Shown: one piece after another, positions 19,338 to 29,032 of the stretch
Numbering within the stretch: position 1 is the first letter of the stretch
Layout of the letters: each line of letters begins with the position of its first letter
Source: Muribaculaceae bacterium
Lineage (GTDB): Bacteria > Bacteroidota > Bacteroidia > Bacteroidales > Muribaculaceae
Direction: 5' to 3'
DNA length: 64,000 nucleotides
Assembly: GCA_009775265.1 (NCBI GenBank)
Contig: VSPG01000002.1
Location: forward strand, 67,863 to 131,862
Translations under genes and position numbers: made by a program
Notes under the pieces: generated by a model
Database searches by the model: none
Seen by the model: the letters and a program-made list of their open reading frames with translations, nothing else
Told to the model about the DNA's origin: nothing

Positions 19338-19837
19338 TCTTTGAAAAATTTTATTATTGAGGGCAGAAGGTACTCTCGGTTGAAGTATTCGACAGCCGAC
19401 GGACCCATGTTGAGGATTTCATCACCAAACTTGGCCACAATCGCCGGGCCGTCGCCGGTGCCGGGGTCTACATGAAGGACGTCGCCCCGGCGATCAGCGA
19501 GGATGTCGGAGAAGAATTTGCCGTTGATGTAAAGGTTCGGCACGTTCTCCGGGCGCGGAGGTAGTCCAAGCAATGTACTGCCGCGTGGGGGCGTGATGTC
19601 TCTCTTCCATGCCTTGTATGCAGCGTTCCTATGGTGCCAATAACCTTCCTCCTCAAAATATGGGTCATCGTCATAGGTAGGAGACAGCAGTTCACCAGCA
19701 CCGTTCTGGCCGCTGTATATCTGCTCCTGAACGGCGATAACGACATTGCCCGAATGGTCGGAGAGGCATTTCATGCCGTTCTCCTCAAAACCATCGGCAA
19801 TCTTATGAATGATGTCTGCTACCTTCGAGATATTCAT
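19322..19837 (-). CDS. Probable tail-region protein, unknown function
   Basis: A 171-residue soluble protein. Residues 40-110 are rich in aromatic and acidic residues (PTYDDDPYFEEEGYWHHRNAAYKAW) and the C-terminal half contains LYINGKFFSDILADRRGDVLHVD. The mixed pattern resembles minor tail proteins in the region between tail tube and tape measure. It starts 15 nt beyond a GC-rich hairpin. Role is inferred only from place. Confidence 0.6.
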   Translation of the reverse strand: MNISKVADIIHKIADGFEENGMKCLSDHSGNVVIAVQEQIYSGQNGAGELLSPTYDDDPYFEEEGYWHHRNAAYKAWKRDITPPRGSTLLGLPPRPENVPNLYINGKFFSDILADRRGDVLHVDPGTGDGPAIVAKFGDEILNMGPSAVEYFNREYLLPSIIKFFKDCGYQ

Positions 19838-19851
19838 GTCTGATAAATCAA

Positions 19852-19877
19852 GGGGGCGAGATTTGCACCCCGCCCCC
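19852..19877 (-). terminator. GC hairpin between tail-tube unit and downstream tail genes
   Basis: GGGGGCG and CGCCCCC form a perfect 7-bp stem with a 12-nt loop, followed by TTGATTT on the minus strand. The weak T-run suggests an attenuator that lowers expression of the genes below the abundant tail-tube gene. Confidence 0.55.
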
Positions 19878-19882
19878 GTTAG

Positions 19883-20056
19883 TCACTTGGCTTTCTTAGG
19901 CCCGGCGCAAAGGTCGTATGCCTGCGAGAGCATTTTTCTGCGGGTCTCCTCGTCCTTGTCTCTCCAGAAGATGTTGAGATGGCTGGAGATAAACTCCGTT
20001 TTCTTCATCTTCAGGACTTCGGACTTGATGAATGTTACGTTCTCGAACTTGATCAT
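19883..20056 (-). CDS. 57-residue basic protein, candidate tail assembly chaperone
   Basis: The ORF begins at ATG 20056, overlaps the tail-tube stop by 4 bp (ATGA), and ends at TGA 19883-19885. The product starts MIKFENVTFIKSEVLK and ends CAGPKKAK. It is helical and basic. Its position directly after the tail tube and before the tape-measure genes matches tail assembly chaperones. No frameshift extension is visible. Confidence 0.7.
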   Translation of the reverse strand: MIKFENVTFIKSEVLKMKKTEFISSHLNIFWRDKDEETRRKMLSQAYDLCAGPKKAK

Positions 20057-20898
20057 ACCTGCTCGATGCCTTCAATGCCAGCCTCGAACAGTGCGCTCGG
20101 CGCTTTGAGAGCCGGAACGACACCGCCAGTAGTGGCGATGGTGAGTGTTTCGGTGCTTTCGTTGTAAGTCACGCCGGAAGCACCGCCGGTGATGAGGTTG
20201 GCATTGTCTGCGAGCAGCTTGCCGTAGGTGGAGGTGAGGTCATAACCGCCTACTTTCTCCAGCAGCTTGTAATCGTTGCCGGTGGTGCCGGCCTTGACGA
20301 GTTCTACCGGGGTTAGGCCTACGACTGCGCGGGCAATGGCGAAATCGAGCTGAACGAAATCCATGTTCTCGAAGTAGTAGCGTGCGTCCTCGAACGCAAA
20401 CGATACATCCATTGTAGCGGCGGCCGACGATGTGGGATGAGGTGTCGGAGTCGAATAGACGGTACTCATCGGTATGCCGGCGAGAGTGTCGGTGCCGTCG
20501 TTGAGTCCGTAAATGACGTTCTTCTCGTCGTAGAAGTACGCATCCCATGCCTTGTTGGCAGTCTTGGTAAGAGAGGCATTGAGTTCGGGATAGAACTTGT
20601 CCATCGTAAAGGTATAGGTCAGCGCACTGATGCCCGTCATCTGAGATGGGCCGTAGCCGTTGGCCGCTACTTGCGGCTCGCCGCCGTTCTTGGCAAACTC
20701 GACGAATGGCAGAATCGGATAGATACGCTCCGGGCGGTCGGCATGGCAGAGTTCCTTGGCTTTGGTGGCCGTGAACTCGGCGGGCAGCTTGACCCCGTGA
20801 GGAACTAAGATTGCGCCTTTCACCTTTTCAGGGTCAAGGTGACATTTTGAAACACCGGTATTGAGGTTTGAGCCGGTGCAGGTTCTTGTCTTTCTCAT
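20053..20898 (-). CDS. Major tail tube protein (probable)
   Basis: A 281-residue beta-rich protein with little charge clustering, many Thr/Ala/Gly residues and a flexible Pro/Thr/Ser segment near residue 150 (YSTPTPHPTSSAAATM). The C-terminal half (VTYNESTETLTIATTGG) looks like an added beta domain. It lies after head-tail connector-sized genes and before the chaperone and tape measure, the canonical tail-tube slot. The assignment rests on order, size and composition. Confidence 0.75.
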   Translation of the reverse strand: MRKTRTCTGSNLNTGVSKCHLDPEKVKGAILVPHGVKLPAEFTATKAKELCHADRPERIYPILPFVEFAKNGGEPQVAANGYGPSQMTGISALTYTFTMDKFYPELNASLTKTANKAWDAYFYDEKNVIYGLNDGTDTLAGIPMSTVYSTPTPHPTSSAAATMDVSFAFEDARYYFENMDFVQLDFAIARAVVGLTPVELVKAGTTGNDYKLLEKVGGYDLTSTYGKLLADNANLITGGASGVTYNESTETLTIATTGGVVPALKAPSALFEAGIEGIEQV

Positions 20899-20900
20899 AA

Positions 20901-21470
20901 TTATCTACATGAGGGATTTTTGATTTTTAATTCTAAGTTGGAAATATTTATGGCATCTATGGGCTCACTCAGAGCATCCCCGGTGCCAGTGTGAGCACCA
21001 TAGCGGCCATAAGAGTAGTTCTCAGAGTATTCGTGCGGTATGAGGTCGTTATAGCCGAAATCAATGCGGCCATCGGCCAGCAGTTCCGCTTTCAGCCTCT
21101 CGTAGATTGGCCGGAGAATGTTCTGGAATGAGATTGCAAGGCGTTCCTCATTGCTCAATTCTTTGTTTGAGGAGCAGGCGATCAGAATTTGGACGGTCGC
21201 TTTTGAGAAATACTCAGGGACATTACGCTGTTCCTTAAACGGGCAGAATAATGCGATGAGGGGGAATTTCATGTCATTGGTCGTAACAGCTTTGCTCATG
21301 GCATCCAACTGGTCTTTCACATATTGGGCGTTGCCGAATATGTAATTGATTTGCGGGCACGCAATAGCCTCAGAGATACCATCGCGGTGCGTTACCACGA
21401 TGTTGCACCCATCGGCAGTAGCCTTGACCACATCGCCTATAATTTCGATTATCTCACGGCTTTTCTTCAT
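20901..21470 (-). CDS. Probable tail terminator / head-tail completion protein
   Basis: A 189-residue alpha/beta protein immediately before the tail tube gene (2-nt gap). It starts with helix-strand elements (IIEIIGDVVKATADGCNIVVTHRDG), and its size and place match tail terminator proteins. It overlaps the next upstream gene by 4 bp. I see no diagnostic motif. Confidence 0.6.
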   Translation of the reverse strand: MKKSREIIEIIGDVVKATADGCNIVVTHRDGISEAIACPQINYIFGNAQYVKDQLDAMSKAVTTNDMKFPLIALFCPFKEQRNVPEYFSKATVQILIACSSNKELSNEERLAISFQNILRPIYERLKAELLADGRIDFGYNDLIPHEYSENYSYGRYGAHTGTGDALSEPIDAINISNLELKIKNPSCR

Positions 21471-21976
21471 AGGTTGAGCGGATTGATTTTGGTAAGGAAG
21501 TCAGTCTCCTTACCAAGCCAGGAACTATATCCTTCGGCTCTCGCCCACACATGAAAATCGCGTATCAGATCCACCATCTCATTCCACGCGCTCACCTGAC
21601 GCCGCAGAGGTGCCACATATTCATTGGCACATTTGAGCCGTACAAGCCCCGTTACAGTAGGCTGTGTGTTGGCATCACGCAGTATCTTGAAGAACACGAA
21701 GTTTGCGAACGGCTCACGGAGCTGCTCAATCACCATGTCTGCATCAGCCTCAGGCTCCGTTTCGGGGTCTTTGTCTATCAGCTTGAGGTAATTGTCCACA
21801 ACTCCGGCATACGCTACCGTAAGCACCCCGTTGAGGAACCGTCTCTGCCAGTGGCGTATGTACGCCTTGATTGTGGCATTGACCGCTTCGGCATCGGCAT
21901 TCGGCAGTTTGCCGAGAGATGCGTTCTGAATGTGGCGCGGGCCTTCGGTGAAATATGATACGTCGATTAACATCAC
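21467..21976 (-). CDS. Head-tail connector candidate (DUF6712-like)
   Basis: A 169-residue, mainly helical protein (AVNATIKAYIRHWQRRFLNGVL; DMVIEQLREPFANFVFFKIL). The length, helical content and slot two genes after the capsid fit connector or adaptor proteins of HK97-like phages in Bacteroidetes. It is linked by 4-bp overlaps on both sides. Confidence 0.6.
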   Translation of the reverse strand: MMLIDVSYFTEGPRHIQNASLGKLPNADAEAVNATIKAYIRHWQRRFLNGVLTVAYAGVVDNYLKLIDKDPETEPEADADMVIEQLREPFANFVFFKILRDANTQPTVTGLVRLKCANEYVAPLRRQVSAWNEMVDLIRDFHVWARAEGYSSWLGKETDFLTKINPLNL

Positions 21977-22506
21977 TCTGATTTTTTGGAACGTGTTTTC
22001 TTGGGTGCCGGAGCGGGCTCGGCTTTCGCCTCCTCTTCGGGAGCGTCCTTGACGTCATCAAGGTTGACTTCCTTCATGTCGGTTCCGGCATCCACGGTCT
22101 TGTTATCTTCCACGGCTTCGGGTTCGTTGGGAACGGTTTCGGGTACGTTTGAGCCAGCGTTTTCAACGTTTGGGCTATCGTTGGGAACGGTTTCGGCCAC
22201 TTTGGGAACGGTTATGAACTTGGCAAGCTGAGCCGAAAGGTCATCAGGAATGACAATACCATTCTCTACGACTATATCGGCTACGGCCTCTGCCAAGTTG
22301 GCAAGCACCAACTGATCTGCGGCCATTTCCACGCACTCATTAGTCTTGGCTTCCAGCTCTGCCCGAAGTGTGGCGATGCTGTCGGCATCAAGAGCCGAGT
22401 CCGGCTGACAGGGCGTGAACGAAATCACGCCTCTGTCAACACGGATACGGTTTTCCTGAAGGACTTTCGCCACTTCTTTGGGGTCGCCTTTCAGAATGTA
22501 GTCCAT
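21973..22506 (-). CDS. Acidic protein after the capsid gene
   Basis: A 177-residue protein. The N-terminal 90 residues begin MDYILKGDPKEVAKVLQENRIRV and are ordered-looking. The rest is a disordered, repetitive tail with VPKVAETVPNDSP, VPETVPNEPEAVE and similar repeats, ending in a basic KKTRSKKSE. Bacteroidetes phages often carry such a gene after the capsid; head decoration or connector roles are possible. Function not established. Confidence 0.6.
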   Translation of the reverse strand: MDYILKGDPKEVAKVLQENRIRVDRGVISFTPCQPDSALDADSIATLRAELEAKTNECVEMAADQLVLANLAEAVADIVVENGIVIPDDLSAQLAKFITVPKVAETVPNDSPNVENAGSNVPETVPNEPEAVEDNKTVDAGTDMKEVNLDDVKDAPEEEAKAEPAPAPKKTRSKKSE

Positions 22507-22509
22507 GAC

Positions 22510-24087
22510 TTACGCTTTCTTGATGGCGGTTTTGAGGGCGCTGATGCTACCGTAGGAGAATGCCCACGGGCAGAACACCGGAACAATCTCTTCGGCCTGG
22601 GCGAGCAGAACTATCTGGTTCTTGAGCTTGGTGTTCACGTCGTCGGCCCACTCGGCGGTAAGCGGAGTGTAGTCGATGATCTGAGCGCCGCGCTGCATGT
22701 CGCCGAGGAAGTATTTGCCCACCGGCATACCGCTGTAAGGAACGACGCGGAGACCGCCGATGACGGGGTTGCCGTTGATGTCCTTGACAACTTCGAGGCG
22801 ATTGCCGTCGGTGGCCTTCTCGCAACGGATGGCGTTGATGGTGATCGGGTTCAGCACGAGCACGGTGGGAACGAACTGAGCGTAGGTCATTACAGAGATG
22901 GCAGTTTCCAGAGCGTCGATGCTATTGGGTGATTCGATGCTCTGATATGCGCCGTTGGTGAACGTCAGCTTCAGGGCGGCCACATCAGCGGCCAGCAGAG
23001 CGTCGGTGTTGGCCGCTGCGAGGGTGGCCCCTTCGAGGAAGATGCGGCGGTCGTTGACCTTGATGACATCGTAAGTCTTGTTGAGGTCGGTGTTGGTGAC
23101 GGCGGCGGCGCCGGTCACTTTCAGACCCTCGATAAGCAGGTCGTTGGGTTCCTTCAGTTCTACGATGAGGCCGTTGTCTACCTCTTCGATAGACAGTACG
23201 CCGCCGGCGGCCACGGTAAAGATTGCATCGGAGATAATCTTCTCGATAGGCAGAACGCCATCGTACTTGGTAATACCCAAAAGGTTGTCGCCGGAGCCGT
23301 CACCGAAAAGAATCTGGAAGTCCTCGGCATCGCGGACACCGGAGAGCAGACAGTTCATGACGAAACCACGGAGGTAAGTCTTGCACTTGAGCGCACGCTT
23401 CGACAGTTTGAAATGATGACCGACACGGGAAACCTGGGCGGTGGCCTCCTTTACTTTCAGGCTGGATTCCGGGAGCATACCGTTCTCCGAAACGTAGCGG
23501 GCGTTGCGGTCCACATGGTGAATCTGCTGGAACGCGAAGATGGGGAACTCCGGATCGCCGGGCAGGACGGTAGCGAAGTCGCGGACGTGGAGTTTTTTGT
23601 CGGTGGCCTGAGTCACGATGCGGTCGCTCTGCTGCGTCATGGTGAGAGTGCCGCCTGGAACTACATTGCCGGAGAGAGAGATGTCCTTGAACTGGAATGA
23701 GCCGGAGGATTTCTCGCGGTCGTTGATGAAGTCCTGCATCTTCGGGGAGTTATACATCTCCTCGAAAGCCTCGTTGAACTTGCTGACGAAATCGAGGCCG
23801 ATGCCACGCTTCTTCATCTTTTCCAGAGCGTCAGACAGGCTCTTGACCTGAGTGACGAGTTCCTGGTTCTCTTTGGCGAGAGATGTAAGGGTTACACCGT
23901 CCTCGGCAACGAAAGGCTTGAGAGCCTCTTTGAGGGCGGCGGTGTCGACAACGTTGTCAACAGACTTGTTGATAGCATCGGTGAAAGCACCGAGGAGCGT
24001 GTTGACGAACTGCTTCTGTTCGTCGGGGAGACCGGCGGTCTTTACGCCTACAATCTCCTGAACTTCTTTGACTGTTAATTTTGCCAT
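22510..24087 (-). CDS. Major capsid protein, HK97-like
   Basis: The 525-residue protein opens with a helical delta-domain-like region (residues 1-110, KSLSDALEKMKKRG). The body then carries HK97-family features: an N-arm/E-loop-like segment (RDFATVLPGDPEFPIFAFQQ) and a long C-terminal beta region with YAQFVPTVLVLNPITINAIR and GNPVIGGLRVVPYSGMPVGKYFLGDM, similar to the spine/P-domain ends of HK97-type capsids. It follows the protease gene by 25 nt, so the order portal, protease, capsid is complete. It forms the head shell after cleavage of the N-terminal segment. Confidence 0.9.
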   Translation of the reverse strand: MAKLTVKEVQEIVGVKTAGLPDEQKQFVNTLLGAFTDAINKSVDNVVDTAALKEALKPFVAEDGVTLTSLAKENQELVTQVKSLSDALEKMKKRGIGLDFVSKFNEAFEEMYNSPKMQDFINDREKSSGSFQFKDISLSGNVVPGGTLTMTQQSDRIVTQATDKKLHVRDFATVLPGDPEFPIFAFQQIHHVDRNARYVSENGMLPESSLKVKEATAQVSRVGHHFKLSKRALKCKTYLRGFVMNCLLSGVRDAEDFQILFGDGSGDNLLGITKYDGVLPIEKIISDAIFTVAAGGVLSIEEVDNGLIVELKEPNDLLIEGLKVTGAAAVTNTDLNKTYDVIKVNDRRIFLEGATLAAANTDALLAADVAALKLTFTNGAYQSIESPNSIDALETAISVMTYAQFVPTVLVLNPITINAIRCEKATDGNRLEVVKDINGNPVIGGLRVVPYSGMPVGKYFLGDMQRGAQIIDYTPLTAEWADDVNTKLKNQIVLLAQAEEIVPVFCPWAFSYGSISALKTAIKKA

Positions 24088-24112
24088 AATGCACTATGAA
24101 TTTGAATGGTTG

Positions 24113-25222
24113 TTATTTCTTCGTGGCAGCTGACAGTGATGCCCAGAACGAGGCAGAGGGTATCGGCTCTTCAGCGGACTTCTTTTTGGTATCGTCCTTC
24201 TTTCCGGGCTTCTTCTCTTCATCCTCAGGCTTAGCACCTTCGGTCGGCTTTTCGGTTGATGGTTTCGTGCCTTCCTCGTCCTCCGGCTTCTTTTCCTTGG
24301 TCTCGGTAGGATCGGCAGGGATAAGTAGGCTGTTGGAACGATAGACACGGCTCCAGCAATAAGGACAGCGGACGTATGCAAAGGCCTCCACGATGCTCTT
24401 TGTGGAGATTTCTTTCTTTGCCGCCGAAAGGCCGTCAATGATTGCTGAAACTTCGTTTTGGATTTCGGGGCGGTAGCGTTCTATCTGTCGGCGTGCCTCA
24501 TTGCGTCCAATGGACATTACGAGTTCTCCGGCCGCTTCCTGAACTTCTTGCGAGAACGTATGCTCCGGCTCGTTGTCATAGTCGAACTGATGACCGCAAC
24601 ACGGACAGGTAACTATCATGCCGCCACCCAGGGATTTGAGTAACAGATTCAGTTCCATATCGTAGTTTTTAAGTCGCTCGTCTGAATATCCGCGCTGCTT
24701 GAAAGCCATGCGGAGCAGTTCGACGGCATCCCGAATCTGGTCCTCGGATGCGCTCTTCAATCCAACGAGGAACGTCTGAGGATTGGCGCCCCAGCCCGTC
24801 AGCGTGGAATATTCGAGCATCTTCCATCTTACGACCTTGCGGCGGTCCTCCTCATCACGGGCAAGAGCCTTGACACCGATAGAGTGTTCAAGTGTGCGGC
24901 CTGCCTCATGGAAGAGCTTGTAGTCCTCAAAGACATCGCGGCATATCTGCTTGTTGAGGTTCATCTGCCCGGTCATAATGAGGTTTCCGTCCTTCTCTTC
25001 ACCTGACAGAGGTACGCCAAGCAGCTGGCGCGTGTCGTGGTTGAGGTACCATCGCATTTTGCTTATGTCATCGCGGAGGGTGTCCACGAATGACCCCGGC
25101 ATCGAGATGTCGTGCTGTGCGTCCTCGATGCCTATACCGTTCACCGCTACGGTGACGATACCCTTCTCAGTGACATCCAGTGCTTTTGTTTCGTACTGGA
25201 GATTAATCATCTGTTCTTTCAT
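24113..25222 (-). CDS. Prohead serine protease with zinc ribbon and scaffold-like tail
   Basis: The product has 369 residues from ATG 25222; the open frame runs upstream to 25366 inside the portal gene, but MKEQMINLQYETKALDV is the natural start. An S78-type caudovirus protease core spans about residues 5-190, with WYLNHDTRQLLGVP (catalytic His region) and LEHSIGVKAL (catalytic Ser). Two Cys pairs, CPCCGHQF and CPYCWSRV, form an apparent zinc ribbon split by a helical segment. The last 75 residues are a charged, low-complexity Lys/Glu/Pro tail, like an internal scaffold. It overlaps the portal gene by 20 bp. Confidence 0.85.
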   Translation of the reverse strand: MKEQMINLQYETKALDVTEKGIVTVAVNGIGIEDAQHDISMPGSFVDTLRDDISKMRWYLNHDTRQLLGVPLSGEEKDGNLIMTGQMNLNKQICRDVFEDYKLFHEAGRTLEHSIGVKALARDEEDRRKVVRWKMLEYSTLTGWGANPQTFLVGLKSASEDQIRDAVELLRMAFKQRGYSDERLKNYDMELNLLLKSLGGGMIVTCPCCGHQFDYDNEPEHTFSQEVQEAAGELVMSIGRNEARRQIERYRPEIQNEVSAIIDGLSAAKKEISTKSIVEAFAYVRCPYCWSRVYRSNSLLIPADPTETKEKKPEDEEGTKPSTEKPTEGAKPEDEEKKPGKKDDTKKKSAEEPIPSASFWASLSAATKK

Positions 25223-26762
25223 TTCTTTCTCCTTTCGAGGGTTTGGGTTTATTATTGAATTGATTGTCGTCGTTATCCTGATTATCTCCGGGCTTACCGC
25301 CGGCGCCGGGCTGCCCCGTGTTAATCTGTATGGGAGAGGTCTGAGCCTTGATGACGCTGTCAACAATGGCTATCTCTTCTGGTGTCATCTCAAACTTGAC
25401 CTTATCGAATATTTCACCTTCAAGAGCATCCTCGTGGATTTGAGAACGCCAGTCATTGATGGATATGAGGCCGTTGTTGAACTGATTGAGGCATCGCTCA
25501 TTGACGAGCTTCTTGACTTCCTCCTGTTCCTTGAGGCCGATTTGCAGACAGGCTACATCGGAGAAATCACAATCGAGATACAGCCCCTTCTGGTCAAGGC
25601 CGAGGAACGTTGTCAGAGCCTCGCAGAAGCGTTTGGCCGCCGGTATGATTACCGAGGTATAGACGCTCTTCTCGGCGGTGTCCTGGTTGCTGAACGTGGA
25701 TTGGTCTTTACGCGGCACCAATACTGCCGGAATGCCAAAGACAGAAGCAATCTTGATAGCGTCCTCCAATGTCTCGTCAAAGGGCTGGAGTTCGGTAATG
25801 GAGAGGTTGGTTCTTACGAAGTTGATAGGAATATCCGTTACTCCGTATGGAGATTTACCCTCTCCGACACCATAGTTGGCATTGATGGTATCTCTCAGTT
25901 CTTTCTTCTCGCCAGGTTCAAGTGCCACGGTGCCCGTCGGGTCCTCCTTCTGAGCCACGATGAAACCAAGTGCGCCACGCTTCAGATAAATCACATTACG
26001 CGCCTCATAGACTGCGAGGAGGTTTGCAATCGGCTTCTTCACGGCCAGGAGTCGGCTCTGTGCCTTCATGTAGCCTACGCCCCGGATGAGTTCTGGAATG
26101 CCGTCTCGGTCATGCCATATCTGATAATATGGGATAGTGTAGCCTGAATATTCGCCGAGGTCGAGAGTATAGCCCTTGATAAGTTCGTCTATCTTGGCGA
26201 TACCGAACATAGGCACGCCATAACTGTACTCCATCGGCTCAACCTTGACGAGGTGGGCCGGCAGACTCCAGTAGTTGGAACACCATTGGAACTTGACGGC
26301 ATCGGCCGTGATAGTCTCGCCCATAGCAGCTCTGAAAAAGGCGTTTCCGGTGGCGAGCTTATACACGAAATGCTGATACACAATCTCGCGCCATGTCATT
26401 ATTGGGTTGGGCTGTTTGAGAATAGCATCGGCTCCGAGACGATTACACCATACTATGCTGTCATCTTTAGTTCTCTTCAAGTCAAAATGAGCCTCAGATA
26501 TACGCTTGGCAATGAAATCTATCGGCCAGAACACCTCAGGGATTGTCTTGAACATCTCTATGAAGTTGTTGCCGACAACCGAGGGCTGTATGAGTGCGTC
26601 GAGTTTAGCAAGAATCTGATGATACCTCCATGCGTCTGTGACATTAATGTCCGAGTTAGCCTGACTGACAGCCTGGGGAGTTTCCTCACGAGGAGTTTCC
26701 TCCCGGACTGTCAGAGCCTCGGTCTTTTCCTTGGTGCCAAATATGCCTTGTAGGAATTTCAT
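25203..26762 (-). CDS. Portal protein
   Basis: A 519-residue protein in the slot between terminase and protease. HK97-family portal features include WRYHQILAKLDALIQPS, the crown/wing pattern VFWPIDFIAKRISEAHFDLKR, NPIMTWREIVYQHFVYKLATGNAFF, and the stem-like GIPAVLVPRKDQSTFSNQDTAEKSVY. The C-terminus is disordered and Asn/Asp-rich. The protein forms the dodecameric DNA channel at the head vertex and docks the terminase. Confidence 0.9.
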   Translation of the reverse strand: MKFLQGIFGTKEKTEALTVREETPREETPQAVSQANSDINVTDAWRYHQILAKLDALIQPSVVGNNFIEMFKTIPEVFWPIDFIAKRISEAHFDLKRTKDDSIVWCNRLGADAILKQPNPIMTWREIVYQHFVYKLATGNAFFRAAMGETITADAVKFQWCSNYWSLPAHLVKVEPMEYSYGVPMFGIAKIDELIKGYTLDLGEYSGYTIPYYQIWHDRDGIPELIRGVGYMKAQSRLLAVKKPIANLLAVYEARNVIYLKRGALGFIVAQKEDPTGTVALEPGEKKELRDTINANYGVGEGKSPYGVTDIPINFVRTNLSITELQPFDETLEDAIKIASVFGIPAVLVPRKDQSTFSNQDTAEKSVYTSVIIPAAKRFCEALTTFLGLDQKGLYLDCDFSDVACLQIGLKEQEEVKKLVNERCLNQFNNGLISINDWRSQIHEDALEGEIFDKVKFEMTPEEIAIVDSVIKAQTSPIQINTGQPGAGGKPGDNQDNDDNQFNNKPKPSKGERNERTDD

Positions 26763-26854
26763 GCGGTTTCTTTTGGCGCAAAGAAAAGGAGTAATAAGAC
26801 AAGTTGAGCCAAACGCCGAAAAAACTGAAATTTGCGACCTGCCGAAAATCAGCC

Positions 26855-28909
26855 TTAATCCTTTGTATCTTCGGAAGTTACAGCCTTATTGTCCGAAAAG
26901 CTGAACTTTACTACGAACTGAATGAAGCCACTCAGAACCGCACTTGCCTCCTTGCAATCACTGTCTTTGTTGTAGTCAAGAAGATTGGCCATGAACGTGG
27001 AATACACAACATCGTCATTCAGCCTCTCCTCATTGAACAGGAGATGGTTCTTCACGAAATCGGATGTGGCGGCTATGCGTCGGTCTATGTCCGGCACCTC
27101 TTGCATCGCTCTCACTCCTGGCAGCTCTTTGCGCAGATCCTTGACAAATCGGTAATAGGCCGGGGCGCACTCTATGATTGTCTGGGGGCTGGCGGTGTCT
27201 ATCAGGATTTGCTTTATCTCGTCTGTCGATGCTGTCTCAGTCAGCTGCACATCGAGAATGTGCCATTTATTCCCGCACAGCTTGCCATGCACCAGGGCAA
27301 ACTTTCCGTTGACATTTGGCATCGCGTAGGCAATCTCCCGGCTATATACGCACTTAGTGTCGGGATTGAAGAAATGAATGGCACCTCCTTTGGCATAGAG
27401 GTTGCGCTTACGGCGGTTTGAGAACAGAAGAAACTCTTCACGGAGCATATCAACAACAACATAGCGGAACGTATCGGAGATATGGCCGTGTTCCTCGTAT
27501 GTCTGCATGGTGATTTTGTTCTTGACCTTGGTTTTAAGTATGCCTCCGTTCACATCTTTCTGGACGCTCATGTAGTCCTCAATCGAGACCTTGCACTCCT
27601 CGTCAATGGTAATCTCCAGTCCGGGGAATATCTTGTCGAATATGGCATTGATAAACTCGCCGGACATCGGCACACTCGGATTCTTGTTGCTGACCTTATC
27701 CTCTACCTCTATACCCTCCTTCTGCAAAGTATCAATGAACAAGTCGTGGAATGAACGCTTCTCATCATCAATGTTGTTGGCGGCTCTCGTTGAGGCATCG
27801 CCGTGGAGTATGACCTTATCGACACCCATCTCATGCAGACGCTTGGCAACGAGCTTGGCCGCTTTCCTGACGGTATTGTTCGGACTGTCGGCGCACGTCT
27901 CGCCAATCTGTCTGATATGTTTCCTGCCACCCTCTAACGCAATCTGCCAATAGGTACATGAGATATAAGGCAGCACGTTGGAGTCGACGCTGATATGAAC
28001 CGGCAATGTCGGGTCATACTCGCATACTCCCGTATGCACACCACGATTGAATGATGAGAAGAACTCGGAGCCGGTGCGGATAACGCCCCATTCTCCGAGA
28101 GCATAAACGTTGTAATAGTCGGGGTCATTGAGGCGGTCTCGCTCAAAGTCGGCCACGCACTGCTCGTCATAGAATCCGTATGTGCCATCTGGAGACCCGA
28201 CAACCCAAAAGTTATTGAGGTAGGTTGTCTGAATGACAACAGTGTCCGAAGGGTGTTCCTCTATCTCTTTGGTGCGAGGGTTGAGGATTGATTTCGGCTC
28301 GTTCATCCGTATTGATTTCACGTCGGTGAGTTGTGGTGGCAACACTCGCCCTGCTATCTCTACTATTTTGGGAATGTCGTGCCACTTCTCTTTGTCGAAT
28401 ACTTGGGTCTTAATCCAATGCGTTTCCTTGATAGGGTTGAATGTGGTTATAATCTGCTGGCCCACCATACCGCGCAGACGCTTACGAATCTGCTTGTAGT
28501 CCTCCTCTTCAAATTCGCTCTCCTCGTCAAGAACAACACGCTTGAAACTTGACAGACCTTTTATCTTCTCCGAATCATCAAGACCCTTGAACACAATACG
28601 CGCCCCGTTGCTGAGGCACGTTATTGTCTTAACTCCATCGGAAAACCTGAATAAATTCGTAATTCCAAGTTGATCTGCGGCTGTCTTGAAGTCCTGGTAT
28701 ATGGAGTCTCGGATTGAGGCTCCAACCTTACGCATGACGAGCGTGTTGCTTCCTTCCCATAGTGTGAATATGAGAATAATCTGCGCCACGCTATAAGACT
28801 TGCCGGACGATGACCCTCCGAACAAGATGATAAAGCGGATGGTCAGGTCTTGCAGGAATCTCAACAGATAGAATCCAACCGGATTGAGCTTCTTGAAATT
28901 TATTTCCAT
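26855..28909 (-). CDS. Terminase large subunit
   Basis: A 684-residue packaging ATPase-nuclease. Walker A is at residues 31-38 (GGSSSGKS) and Walker B at 125-130 (VVLDEE). The coupling-motif region follows (QQIITTFNPIKETHWI). The nuclease half contains HISVDSNVLPYISCTYWQI (first acidic residue) and KVILHGDAST. The C-terminal 150 residues (IHFFNPDTKCVYSREIAYAMP onward) exceed the usual terminase length and look like an extra RNase-H-like or regulatory segment. The small subunit is encoded 123 nt upstream. Confidence 0.9.
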   Translation of the reverse strand: MEINFKKLNPVGFYLLRFLQDLTIRFIILFGGSSSGKSYSVAQIILIFTLWEGSNTLVMRKVGASIRDSIYQDFKTAADQLGITNLFRFSDGVKTITCLSNGARIVFKGLDDSEKIKGLSSFKRVVLDEESEFEEEDYKQIRKRLRGMVGQQIITTFNPIKETHWIKTQVFDKEKWHDIPKIVEIAGRVLPPQLTDVKSIRMNEPKSILNPRTKEIEEHPSDTVVIQTTYLNNFWVVGSPDGTYGFYDEQCVADFERDRLNDPDYYNVYALGEWGVIRTGSEFFSSFNRGVHTGVCEYDPTLPVHISVDSNVLPYISCTYWQIALEGGRKHIRQIGETCADSPNNTVRKAAKLVAKRLHEMGVDKVILHGDASTRAANNIDDEKRSFHDLFIDTLQKEGIEVEDKVSNKNPSVPMSGEFINAIFDKIFPGLEITIDEECKVSIEDYMSVQKDVNGGILKTKVKNKITMQTYEEHGHISDTFRYVVVDMLREEFLLFSNRRKRNLYAKGGAIHFFNPDTKCVYSREIAYAMPNVNGKFALVHGKLCGNKWHILDVQLTETASTDEIKQILIDTASPQTIIECAPAYYRFVKDLRKELPGVRAMQEVPDIDRRIAATSDFVKNHLLFNEERLNDDVVYSTFMANLLDYNKDSDCKEASAVLSGFIQFVVKFSFSDNKAVTSEDTKD

Positions 28910-29032
28910 TGAATTTGACAGTTTGTAAGGAGATTTGGCGGTGTCGCTTACACGGTTTTGTATTTCCTCGGAGATTTTTCTAACCTCACCGACAAAGTGA
29001 AATGAATTATCCCAACCTTACTTTCACTTTGA

